Shown here: piece by piece, positions 1 to 6,575 of the stretch
Layout of the letters: the number at the start of each line of letters is the position of its first letter
How positions within the stretch are numbered: position 1 is the stretch's first letter
Source: Acidimicrobiia bacterium
GTDB taxonomy: Bacteria > Actinomycetota > Acidimicrobiia > Spongiisociales > UBA5794
DNA length: 9,205 nucleotides
Assembly: GCA_030618675.1 (NCBI GenBank)
Contig: JAUXCV010000050.1
Location: 1 to 9,205, forward strand
Direction: 5' to 3'
The notes under the pieces: generated by a model
What the model saw: only the letters and a program-made list of their open reading frames with translations
What the model was told of the DNA's origin: nothing
The model's database searches: none
Position numbers and translations under genes: made by a program

Positions 1-876
1 CGTCGGGCTCTCGGCGAGTTGCATCCACTCTTGGACGACAAGGTTCTTGCGATGTTGTTCTTCTTCTCGAGCACACGCACCCGTGCGAGCTTCGAAGCAG
101 GCATGGCTCAGCTCGGCGGACACGCCATGTTCCTCGACTCCACCGCAACTCAGATCGGCCACGGCGACACGTGGAAAGAGATCGGTGACATCCTTGGCCG
201 CTACGACGACGGCATCGCGATCCGCCAGGTCGACTGGGGCATCGGCAACGACTACATCCGCGCCGTAGCAGACGCCAGCCGCGTCCCCGTGCTCAACATG
301 CAGTGCGACCAGTATCACCCGTTCCAGGCACTCGCCGACCTCCTCACGGTCATCGAGCAGAAGGGTGATCCCCGCAAGCTCACGATCAACGTCTCGTACG
401 CATACGCGTCCAGCTATCAGAAGCCCATCTCGGTCGCACAGAGCGAGATCCTGTTGATGACCCGCTTCGGTGCGAACGTTCGTCTCACCCGCCCGCCGGA
501 GTTCAAACTCCAGCCGGAGATCGTGGCTCAGGCCAAGGAGAACGCCAAGAAGTTCCACGGCTCGTTCGAGATCCTCGAAGACTTCGACGAAGGCATGGTC
601 GGCGCGGACGTCGTCTACGCCAAGTCGTGGGGCTCCATGGTCACGACGTCCGACCACGAAGAGTCGGCGAAGATCTCCGAGAACTACACCGATTGGATCG
701 TCGATCCGAGGCGTATGGAGATGGCAGACGAAGACGCCATCTACATGCACCCCCTCCCGGCAGACCGCAACATCGAGGTCACCGACTCCGTCATCGACGG
801 TCGTTGGAGCCGCGTGTTCGACCAAGCCGAGAACCGACTCCACGTCCAGAAGGCGGTGATGGCGCTCACGATGTAG
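1..876 (+). CDS. ygeW: YgeW-type (knotted) carbamoyltransferase, 5' end missing
   Basis: This is the C-terminal 291 residues of an aspartate/ornithine carbamoyltransferase-superfamily enzyme. The frame is open to the left edge, so the TTG at position 19 is not a credible start; roughly 45-50 residues are missing, judging from E. coli YgeW. Numbering from the first codon here, the carbamoyl phosphate loop STRTR is at 24-28, HPFQ inside a CDxxHPxQxxADL segment at 102-112, and HPLP at 250-253. Segments QIGHGDT, AYASSYQKPISV, LMTRFG and YAKSWG line up with remembered E. coli YgeW segments (QIAHGET, AYSPSYGKPLSV, LMTRFG, YPKSW) better than with ornithine or aspartate transcarbamylases. Members of this family carry a trefoil-knotted fold and act in the cytoplasm on a carbamoylated amine. 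YgeW is genetically tied to purine breakdown in E. coli. Its true substrate here is unknown. The HCLP cysteine usual in YgeW and ornithine transcarbamylase is replaced by proline. It probably shares a transcript with gdhA 46 bases downstream. An annotation simply as ornithine carbamoyltransferase is the main alternative. Confidence 0.82.
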   Translation, partial: RRALGELHPLLDDKVLAMLFFFSSTRTRASFEAGMAQLGGHAMFLDSTATQIGHGDTWKEIGDILGRYDDGIAIRQVDWGIGNDYIRAVADASRVPVLNMQCDQYHPFQALADLLTVIEQKGDPRKLTINVSYAYASSYQKPISVAQSEILLMTRFGANVRLTRPPEFKLQPEIVAQAKENAKKFHGSFEILEDFDEGMVGADVVYAKSWGSMVTTSDHEESAKISENYTDWIVDPRRMEMADEDAIYMHPLPADRNIEVTDSVIDGRWSRVFDQAENRLHVQKAVMALTM

Positions 877-908
877 GCGCTATCGTTTGTCCGTTGGATC
901 GCACCACG

Positions 909-914
909 AAAGGA
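909..914 (+). promoter_or_regulatory. Shine-Dalgarno of gdhA, decides GTG start
   Basis: AAAGGA lies 8 bases before GTG 923. It physically overlaps the competing ATG at 914, which therefore has no usable ribosome binding site of its own. This favours the GTG start, which also gives the family-typical protein length. Confidence 0.65.
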
Positions 915-922
915 TGCCAGAG

Positions 923-2269
923 GTGCAGCAGCAATCAATGACGGAGTTCATGGATCATGTGGTCGCGAAGACCGCGTCCCAGTTCGAGTTCCACCAGGCC
1001 GTTCACGAGGTGGTCGAGTCGGTCTGGCCGGTCTTCGAACGGGAACCGGAGTATCTGGAGGCCCGTATCCCCCACCGCATGGTGGAGGCGGAACGGACCA
1101 TCATCTTCCGGGTCGCGTGGGTTGATGACTCAGGGACCGTGCAGGTCAACCGTGGATTCCGTGTCGAGATGAACAGCGCCATCGGCCCCTACAAGGGCGG
1201 CCTGCGCTTCCATCCTTCGGTGAACCTGGGGATCCTCAAGTTCCTCGCATTCGAGCAGACGTTCAAGAACGCTCTCACGACGCTGCCCCTCGGCGGCGGT
1301 AAGGGCGGCGCCGACTTCGATCCGAAGGGCAAGAGCGACGGTGAGGTCATGCGCTTCACACAGGCGTTCATGAGCGAGCTCTATCGGCACATCGGCCTCC
1401 GCACCGACATTCCTGCCGGGGACATCGGTGTCGGAGCGCGTGAGATCGGCTATATGTTCGGGCAGTACAAGAAGCTGGCGAACGAGTTCTCCGGCATCCT
1501 CACCGGCAAGGGCATCGCCTGGGGCGGGAGCCTCATCCGGCCCGAATCCACCGGCTACGGAACGGTGTACTTCACCGAGGAGATGTTCAGGGCGAAGGGT
1601 GACAGCATCCACGACAAGACGGTCCTCATCTCCGGATCGGGGAACGTTGCCCAGTACGCCGTGGAGAACGTGAACCGCCTCGGCGGCAAGGCCGTGACAC
1701 TGTCGGACTCCGGCGGATACATCTACGACCCGGATGGCATCGATGCAGAGAAGCTGGCCTGGGTGATGGATCTGAAGAACGTTCGCCGCGGCCGCATCAG
1801 TGAGTACGCGGAGAAGTACGGAGTCCAGTACTACGCGGGGAAACGACCATGGGGTGTCGAGGGCGCCGATGTCGCACTCCCTTGCGCGACGCAGAACGAA
1901 CTCGATCTCGAGGACGCGAAGCAACTCGTTGCACATGGTGTCCGCATCGTCGCCGAAGGGGCGAATATGCCGACCGAGCCGGACGCCACGCAGTTCCTCA
2001 TCGAGAGCGGTGTGCTCTTCGGCCCCGGCAAGGCAGCCAATGCCGGTGGTGTTGCTACCAGCGGGCTCGAGATGGCTCAGAACGCCGGCTTCACGTCATG
2101 GACCCGTGAGGAGGTCGATGCAAAGCTGCTCGGCATCATGACCGACATCCATCGCAGCTGTCGTGAGACCGCAGAGGAGTACGACGCACCCGACAACTAC
2201 GTCATCGGCGCGAACATCGCAGGTTTCCGCAAGGTTGCCGATGCGATGCTCGACCAGGGCGTGGTGTAA
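923..2269 (+). CDS. gdhA: NADP-type glutamate dehydrogenase
   Basis: Catalyses reversible reductive amination of 2-oxoglutarate with ammonia to L-glutamate in the cytoplasm; normally a hexamer. From GTG 923 the protein is 448 residues, against 447 for E. coli GdhA, and it aligns almost without gaps. Active-site lysines are K91 (GPYKGG), K115 (FKNAL) and K127 (GGGKGG), and the catalytic aspartate is D167 (PAGDIGVG). The Rossmann loop GSGNVA is at 238-243, and the C-terminal KAANAGGVATSGLEMAQN segment is intact. The overall match to the small hexameric biosynthetic class suggests NADPH use, by family. The start is chosen because AAAGGA at 909-914 sits 8 bases before GTG 923 and because the length fits. 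ATG 914 overlaps that Shine-Dalgarno and TTG 887 has none. The gene lies 46 bases after the carbamoyltransferase and 12 before the next gene, so it is probably within an operon that handles released ammonia or supplies glutamate to the aminotransferase downstream. Confidence 0.97.
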   Translation: MQQQSMTEFMDHVVAKTASQFEFHQAVHEVVESVWPVFEREPEYLEARIPHRMVEAERTIIFRVAWVDDSGTVQVNRGFRVEMNSAIGPYKGGLRFHPSVNLGILKFLAFEQTFKNALTTLPLGGGKGGADFDPKGKSDGEVMRFTQAFMSELYRHIGLRTDIPAGDIGVGAREIGYMFGQYKKLANEFSGILTGKGIAWGGSLIRPESTGYGTVYFTEEMFRAKGDSIHDKTVLISGSGNVAQYAVENVNRLGGKAVTLSDSGGYIYDPDGIDAEKLAWVMDLKNVRRGRISEYAEKYGVQYYAGKRPWGVEGADVALPCATQNELDLEDAKQLVAHGVRIVAEGANMPTEPDATQFLIESGVLFGPGKAANAGGVATSGLEMAQNAGFTSWTREEVDAKLLGIMTDIHRSCRETAEEYDAPDNYVIGANIAGFRKVADAMLDQGVV

Positions 2270-2273
2270 GGAG
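2268..2273 (+). promoter_or_regulatory. Shine-Dalgarno overlapping gdhA stop codon
   Basis: AAGGAG shares its first two bases with the TAA that ends gdhA and stands 8 bases before ATG 2282. The overlap fits translational coupling between gdhA and the small gene and sets the start of the latter. Confidence 0.75.
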
Positions 2274-2281
2274 ATTTGACC

Positions 2282-2674
2282 ATGAGAAGAAAAGTCGTTG
2301 GCTACTTCGCAGGAACCGATTCGGCGGTGCTGACCGGTCTCGTTTGCGACGACGTTGACACGGTGCCGATCTCGAACGGGTTCGACAACCATGGAATGAA
2401 CGTCCGGATCATCAACAACGAGAATCGGGTCGATGTCCTGATCGGATACGTCCACAAGATCTTCGCACCGGAGGACAGCGTGCAGCCGGGAGGAGTCACA
2501 TACCAGGACATTTTCCACGTCTGCCGTACGTTCGAGATCCCGCTCCTTCTGGAGGTTGACGCCGACCTCCATGAGAAGGCGGAGGCCTTGTTCGGTGGAA
2601 CCCCGCCGTGCGTGACCCTCGTCGACCCGAGCGAGATGCTCGCGAAGACCCGGGAGGTCTTGAGCGGAAGCTGA
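2282..2674 (+). CDS. Unrecognised conserved-looking small protein (130 aa)
   Basis: I do not recognise the family. ATG 2282 is preceded by AAGGAG at 2268-2273 (spacer 8 bases), which overlaps the gdhA stop codon, so translation is probably coupled to gdhA. A TTG six bases further upstream (2276) lies too close to that site and is not preferred. The protein has no signal peptide or membrane segment. It alternates hydrophobic strands (KVVGYFAG, VDVLIGYV, IPLLLEVD, CVTLVD) with helices, which looks like a compact alpha/beta, Rossmann- or flavodoxin-like cytoplasmic domain. A charged, glycine- and asparagine-rich loop, NGFDNHG at 32-38, and HKIFAPED at 58-65 stand out as possible ligand-binding stretches. 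Cysteines are at 22, 81 and 110. The position between glutamate dehydrogenase and an aminotransferase suggests a role in amino-nitrogen metabolism, perhaps as an accessory or regulatory subunit, but this is only guilt by association. Codon use matches its neighbours. Confidence 0.8.
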   Translation: MRRKVVGYFAGTDSAVLTGLVCDDVDTVPISNGFDNHGMNVRIINNENRVDVLIGYVHKIFAPEDSVQPGGVTYQDIFHVCRTFEIPLLLEVDADLHEKAEALFGGTPPCVTLVDPSEMLAKTREVLSGS

Positions 2675-2685
2675 ATCGCTTCCGC
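2664..2685 (+). other. Hairpin spanning the stop codon of the small gene
   Basis: GCGGAAGC (2664-2671) and GCTTCCGC (2678-2685) are a perfect 8-bp inverted repeat around a 6-base loop that begins with the TGA stop codon at 2672-2674. No run of T follows, so it is not a classical intrinsic terminator. It could act as an attenuating or RNA-stabilising stem between the upstream genes and the aminotransferase gene. Confidence 0.5.
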
Positions 2686-2748
2686 AGACTGGTCGAGATG
2701 AGTGAGTCGTTCGGTATGGTGAGCGCAGACCATGGCGCCAACCGCACC

Positions 2749-2759
2749 GGGGATTCCCC
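2749..2759. promoter_or_regulatory. Short palindrome upstream of the aminotransferase gene
   Basis: GGGGATTCCCC is a perfect 5+1+5 palindrome within the 159-base gap before the aminotransferase gene. It could be a small operator, but its length and the high GC content make a chance occurrence plausible. No convincing -35/-10 pair was found beside it. Confidence 0.2.
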
Positions 2760-2833
2760 CAGTCGACCGATGGAGACCGAATCGATAACTGGACCGCCGA
2801 ACTGAATCTCAAATAGCAAAGGAGTCCGCGACC

Positions 2834-4027
2834 ATGCGCATCGCCAACCGGATCGCCAACCTCGGAACCGAGACCGCATTCGCGGTTTCGGGTGAGGCTG
2901 CTGCATTCGCAGCCGAAGGGAACCGGGTCTACCCGTTCCACCTCGGAGACATCAACCTGCCGACGCCTTCGACCGTGGTCGATGGAGCCTCGAAAGCGAT
3001 CGCCGATGGCAAGACGGGCTACTGCCCGAACGCGGGAATCCCGCAACTGCGCGAGGCACTCGCCGCCGACGTCTCGGCCTCCCACAACACGGAGTACACG
3101 GCCGAGAACGTCGTCATGCAACCCGGTGGCAAGCCCACGATCGGCAAGTTCATCCTGACCTTGATGAACCCCGGCGACGAGGTCCTCTATCCGAACCCCG
3201 GCTACCCGATCTACGAGTCTCAGATCGAGTTCAACGGCGGGGTCGCCGTCCCGTACGGGTACGTCGAGGGCACCGAGAACTTCGAGTTCGACTTCGACTC
3301 GATCGAGCGAGGCATCACAGACAAGACTCGCCTGCTGATCCTCAACGACCTCCAGAACCCGATGGGCGCCGAGTGCTCGATCGAGGAGCATGAGAAGCTC
3401 GCCGAACTCGTCCGCGAGCACAACCTGTACGTGCTCGCCGACGAGGCCTACTTCGACATGCGCTACTCCGGGAAGAGCACATCGTTCGTCGAGCAGCCGG
3501 GGATGGCAGAGCGCACCGTCGTTCTGTACACGTTCTCCAAGAAGTTCGCGATGACCGGATGGCGCCTCGGTGCGAGCATCGGACCGAAGGAGATCGTCGA
3601 CGTGATCGCCAAGATCAACGTCAATGACGAGTCCTGCTCGAATCACTTCATCCAGTACGGCGCTCTTGCCGGACTCCAGGGTGACCAGAGCGAGCCCCAG
3701 GCGATCCTCAACGAACTCGAAGCACGAAGAGATGCAACCGCCGCCGGTCTGAACGCCATCGATGGGATCAACACGTTCGTACCGAACGCCACGTTCTACC
3801 TGTTCCCGAACGTCACCGAGTTGATGGAACGCAAGGGCCTTACGGACTACGAGGAGTTCCGTCGTGCGGCGCTGCACGCCACCGGCGTGTCGTTCACGAA
3901 CCGCCTCCACTTCGGTCGGCCTCAGCCCGGCGAGACGAACAAGTACATCCGTTTCGCCTACTCCGGCATCAACGTCCCGGATATCGAAGAAGGCCTGGGC
4001 CTGTTGAAAGATTGGGCGGAAGCGTAG
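2834..4027 (+). CDS. Class I/II PLP-dependent aminotransferase
   Basis: A 397-residue fold-type I aminotransferase of the aspartate/alanine/aromatic (AAT_I) group, acting in the cytoplasm. The start at ATG 2834 follows a strong AAAGGAG (2818-2824, spacer 9). The cofactor site is complete. K236 in SKKFAMTGWRLG forms the Schiff base. N175 (QNPMG, a variant of NPTG), D203 and Y206 (ADEAYF) contact the pyridoxal ring, and R373 (YIRFAYSG) should bind the substrate alpha-carboxylate. The phosphate-binding region is PGGKPT near residue 100. Length and domain order are normal: small N-terminal part, large PLP domain, C-terminal small domain ending in a helix. The partner amino acid cannot be read from sequence; aspartate, alanine or a diamine product are all possible. 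With gdhA in the same run of genes, a glutamate/2-oxoglutarate couple is likely. It has its own strong ribosome binding site after a 159-base gap, so it may be transcribed with the operon or separately. Its 3' end abuts a repeat-rich convergent terminator region. Confidence 0.95.
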   Translation: MRIANRIANLGTETAFAVSGEAAAFAAEGNRVYPFHLGDINLPTPSTVVDGASKAIADGKTGYCPNAGIPQLREALAADVSASHNTEYTAENVVMQPGGKPTIGKFILTLMNPGDEVLYPNPGYPIYESQIEFNGGVAVPYGYVEGTENFEFDFDSIERGITDKTRLLILNDLQNPMGAECSIEEHEKLAELVREHNLYVLADEAYFDMRYSGKSTSFVEQPGMAERTVVLYTFSKKFAMTGWRLGASIGPKEIVDVIAKINVNDESCSNHFIQYGALAGLQGDQSEPQAILNELEARRDATAAGLNAIDGINTFVPNATFYLFPNVTELMERKGLTDYEEFRRAALHATGVSFTNRLHFGRPQPGETNKYIRFAYSGINVPDIEEGLGLLKDWAEA

Positions 4028-4029
4028 AA

Positions 4030-4119
4030 GTAGCTGGGTAGCCGAGTAGCTGAGTAGCAGAGGAAGACCGAGAAGCCTTCCTGCTCGGCTACTCCGCTAC
4101 TCCGCTACTCCGCTACTCC
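4030..4119. terminator. Repeat-built hairpin between convergent genes, probable bidirectional terminator
   Basis: This spacer separates the aminotransferase gene (plus strand) from the transketolase-like gene (minus strand). GTAGCCGAG (4038-4046) pairs perfectly with CTCGGCTAC (4084-4092), and an inner stem AGGAAG (4061-4066) with CTTCCT (4077-4082) closes a 10-base loop. Both arms are made of 8-base units (see the repeat entry). There is no long T tract on either strand, so a rho-independent mechanism is plausible but not proven; folding energy was not computed. Its position and symmetry suggest that it ends both transcripts. Confidence 0.6.
4030..4119. repeat. 8-bp tandem repeats in inverted arrangement
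   Basis: The left arm (4030-4061) is four 8-base units starting GTAGC with variable tails (CTGG, CCGA, CTGA, CAGA after GTAG). The right arm (4088-4119) is four perfect copies of GCTACTCC. The arms are imperfect inverted versions of the same unit, GAGTAGCN. A further GCTAC at 4127-4131 contains the stop codon of the transketolase-like gene (TAG on the minus strand). Because 8 is not a multiple of 3, the TAG in each unit falls in all three frames on both strands. Confidence 0.9.
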
Positions 4120-4127
4120 GATTTGCG

Positions 4128-6440
4128 CTACTTCCCGAGCGCAGCGAGGTACGCCTTGATCCTCTCCAACTGTCCTTCGCCGTCGAGTCCGGCTTCGTGG
4201 ACGACCATGTCGCCGGTGCCGGATCCGAGGTAGTGACCCTTCTCGAAGGGATACATCGTGTGGGCGCGTCCCAGGCCGCTTCGGACCCACCGGTACATGG
4301 TCGGCAGGGTGAATCCGGTGATGCCCATCGCTTGCTGGGCCGCCGCCTCCGGGAAGACCGCTCGTTGCTCGTCGACTGAGAGGCGATCGAACAGCTCTGC
4401 CGACGTGACCAGGTAGACATCGAGATCGATCCCGGCCTCGTCCAACAGTGGCAGGGTTTCGTCGACGAACGCGTAGGTCACGGCGGAGCCCTGCAGCACG
4501 ACCGTGCCGTCGGCGACACCGGTGGCAGCGCGCAGCTTGTAGACCCCTTGCGCCGCCATACCGGCGGGCGCCAACCCGAGCGCATCACGATCGGGAACCG
4601 CTTCACCCGGACGAGTAACGAACGGTGCGATCATCGCCGGACGCGCCTGGAACGCTGCTGCGACCAACGGCCACATCTCCGCAGGCTCCCACGGAGTCAG
4701 GGTGACTCCCGTGCCGGGAGCGAAGTTCTCTTGCAGCACCTGCAACGCCTGGGGGTCGGCGTGGGTGGGGCCGTCCTCGCCGGTTTTCACACCGGCATGG
4801 GCACACACCAGCATGAACGGCCGGTACGGTCCCGGCTCGGTCTCCTGACGGGCCTGGTTGCCGATAGCGTGCAGCCGGGCCGCGATATGTCCCAGCGGAG
4901 CGAGAAACGCTGCATACGACGCCACGGCTCCGACATGGGTGCCGAACGCCGATGCTCCGGAGAGCACAGATGACAGCCCATCCTCGCAGATGCCCCCGAC
5001 CGACAACGACCGTGCGTCCGGATTCGCCGTCCGGTGGTAGAAGCCGCCGGGGAATCCGGCTGCCACGTCCGATATCGCCGTCGATCCCAACAGGTCGGCG
5101 GCACCGATCACGATCGCCCCGTTGGACTCCTTGTTCAGATACCCCAGCGCCCGGCCCAGAGCCTGTCGCAGCGCGAGCTTGTCGCCCGGTTCCAGAGCAA
5201 GCTCGCCCGGCACCGCTGCCGGGTCCGCCGCTGCGTACACCCCATCCACGTCTGGAGCTCCGTCACGTAGCTTCCGTCCCCTGGAATCCAACCGAGCCTT
5301 CGCGTTCACGATACGGTCGGCCATCGCGGCCGTCATCTCGTCGGATTCGAGCAGCGTCCGATACCTCTCCAGCGCCGCCCACTGAGCCGCCTCGACGGCG
5401 ACCGCATCCGACGGGTCCGGCCTCTCCCATGAATCCACGTCATCACCGAACACGGGCCGCTGAGTCTCGAAGAACTCCTCGCTGCACAACCCGTGGCCGC
5501 CACCGTGTGACTTCTTCCCCTCGATGCCGTACTGCCACCCTTTCGTCGTGCGATAAACGATCGCGGTGGGTTGCCCGTTATCCATCTCGGCCGCCATCCG
5601 TTGGGCGGTGAGCACCAGCCCGAAATCGAACCCGTCGGGAACGTAGATCACGTTCCAGTCGTGAAGGTAGAACAACTCCTTCGGATCCCACTGCACGTAG
5701 TCGCCGGGTTGGTCGCCCTCGCGGGTCACGGCATCTGAATCGATCGAGGACTGGTTCCAGTCGACGTGCATCATTGCATTCGACAGACCCGCTGTGCCGG
5801 CGAAGGCCGCCGCCTCGACCACGCGCCCCGGTGTCAGGCCTCCCTCACCTTCGATCAGATGCACCCACGGCGCGTCGTCGCCGTACGCATCGGCGGCCGC
5901 CAAAGCCAACCCCAGCGATGATCCGACTCCGATACCCGATGCGCCGGTCGATAGCTTCACGAAGGGCGTCGCAGGCGTCGGATGCCCGTCGAGCGGCTTG
6001 GAGCCGAAGCGTTGGAACAGCGGGGCCGTCCGGGTCACGTTGCGCCGGAATCCCAGCAGATCCTCGAAGCGAAGCCGCAGATTCACCGCATCGGGCAACA
6101 TCTCGGGCCGAGCGATCCTCATGATCTCATCCCGCAACGCCCACATCGCGTACAGACCGAGCGCCTTGTGGCCCGCCGAGTACGAGATCAGGTCCTGATC
6201 CGGGCGGTTCGGGGCGCCGACGTCGTAGTCCATGCCGTCGAACAACAGCCCCGCCACGATGTGGCCTGAAGAAACCGACCCGCCTGGATGTCCGGACTGG
6301 GCGTAGTTGAACAGGACGGCGCACATCCCGCGGTACACCTCGTCGAACCGTTCCAGGGCCGCCAGATCATCCGACAAACCCTCGGCCGGCTCCGTCACCT
6401 CTACCCATGTCGCTCGTCGCGGCCCAAACTCTCGACCCAT
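4128..6440 (-). CDS. Divergent transketolase-like thiamine diphosphate enzyme
   Basis: A 770-residue thiamine diphosphate protein with transketolase architecture: N-terminal cofactor-binding domain, central pyrimidine-binding domain, C-terminal domain. It is about 100 residues longer than common transketolases (near 660). Landmarks are SGHPGG (49-54), SAGHK (88-92), STGASGIGVG (164-173), the diphosphate/metal segment from GEGG (198-201) to WNQ (228-230), E486 in GGICEDG as the probable cofactor-activating glutamate, and GEDGPTH (554-560), a transketolase hallmark. Departures from the classic enzyme are Glu199 where GDG normally supplies a metal-binding Asp, ED in place of EH after the activating glutamate region, and HAGV (548-551) where sugar transketolases have HDSI. 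Some local features recall homodimeric pyruvate dehydrogenase E1. It should act in the cytoplasm on a ketol or 2-oxo acid, but ordinary pentose phosphate activity is uncertain. ATG 6440 follows GAGGAG (6452-6457, spacer 11). It is on the same strand as the mocA-like gene but separated from it by 142 bases holding a possible promoter and operator. Confidence 0.87.
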   Translation of the reverse strand: MGREFGPRRATWVEVTEPAEGLSDDLAALERFDEVYRGMCAVLFNYAQSGHPGGSVSSGHIVAGLLFDGMDYDVGAPNRPDQDLISYSAGHKALGLYAMWALRDEIMRIARPEMLPDAVNLRLRFEDLLGFRRNVTRTAPLFQRFGSKPLDGHPTPATPFVKLSTGASGIGVGSSLGLALAAADAYGDDAPWVHLIEGEGGLTPGRVVEAAAFAGTAGLSNAMMHVDWNQSSIDSDAVTREGDQPGDYVQWDPKELFYLHDWNVIYVPDGFDFGLVLTAQRMAAEMDNGQPTAIVYRTTKGWQYGIEGKKSHGGGHGLCSEEFFETQRPVFGDDVDSWERPDPSDAVAVEAAQWAALERYRTLLESDEMTAAMADRIVNAKARLDSRGRKLRDGAPDVDGVYAAADPAAVPGELALEPGDKLALRQALGRALGYLNKESNGAIVIGAADLLGSTAISDVAAGFPGGFYHRTANPDARSLSVGGICEDGLSSVLSGASAFGTHVGAVASYAAFLAPLGHIAARLHAIGNQARQETEPGPYRPFMLVCAHAGVKTGEDGPTHADPQALQVLQENFAPGTGVTLTPWEPAEMWPLVAAAFQARPAMIAPFVTRPGEAVPDRDALGLAPAGMAAQGVYKLRAATGVADGTVVLQGSAVTYAFVDETLPLLDEAGIDLDVYLVTSAELFDRLSVDEQRAVFPEAAAQQAMGITGFTLPTMYRWVRSGLGRAHTMYPFEKGHYLGSGTGDMVVHEAGLDGEGQLERIKAYLAALGK

Positions 6441-6492
6441 GATCAGCTCAACTCCTCATCTGACTCGTCGGATGGCGGTACGTGCACGGTTC

Positions 6493-6507
6493 TTGACAGT
6501 TTGTCAA
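6493..6507. promoter_or_regulatory. Palindromic operator candidate upstream of the transketolase-like gene
   Basis: TTGACAGTTTGTCAA is a perfect 6+3+6 inverted repeat in an AT-richer stretch, 53 bases before the ATG of the minus-strand gene. Each half also equals a consensus -35 hexamer, one per strand, but I find no good -10 element 16-18 bases beyond either. On the minus strand it would lie just downstream of a possible -10 (6520-6525), the usual place for a repressor roadblock. The regulator is unknown. Confidence 0.45.
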
Positions 6508-6519
6508 AGCACACCCAAT

Positions 6520-6525
6520 ATCCTA
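6520..6525 (-). promoter_or_regulatory. Possible -10 element for the transketolase-like gene
   Basis: On the minus strand this reads TAGGAT, four of six matches to TATAAT and the TAnnnT pattern common in high-GC bacteria. A start about 7 bases on would give a leader of roughly 70 bases and put the palindrome at about +6 to +20. The matching -35 region is poor (TGGAAC at a spacing of 19), so this is tentative. Confidence 0.3.
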
Positions 6526-6575
6526 CTTCCTCATCCGATGGTCGGTTCCAGGAGCGCGTCGGGCCATTGAGCCAG

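Noticed and set aside
887..913. N-terminal extension of GdhA from TTG 887 or ATG 914
   Set aside because: Neither start has a properly spaced ribosome binding site, and both give proteins longer than the family norm; GTG 923 fits both criteria.
1130..1936. Open minus-strand frame of 268 codons inside gdhA
   Set aside because: It lies wholly within a gene that matches GdhA from end to end; the translated sequence shows no recognisable motif.
2749..2759. GGGGATTCCCC resembles an NF-kappaB site
   Set aside because: The resemblance is to a eukaryotic factor absent from bacteria. At most it is a short palindrome of unknown use.
2675..2833. Small plus-strand frame in the gap before the aminotransferase gene (2608-2805)
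   Set aside because: It begins inside the preceding gene in another frame, has no ribosome binding site, and its translation is low-complexity Arg/Pro/Glu.
2096..3910. Open minus-strand frame of about 600 codons across the aminotransferase and small genes
   Set aside because: It is antisense to convincing genes, rich in Val/Arg/Asp/Glu without domain-like pattern, and is the typical GC-driven mirror of a strongly biased coding strand.
4030..4119. CRISPR-like array
   Set aside because: Units are 8 bases in direct tandem with no unique spacers, so it is a simple repeat and hairpin.
6493..6525. Plus-strand promoter TTGACA with AATATC-like -10
   Set aside because: The spacing and -10 match are poor and no plus-strand gene follows; the only gene downstream on that strand would be antisense to mocA.
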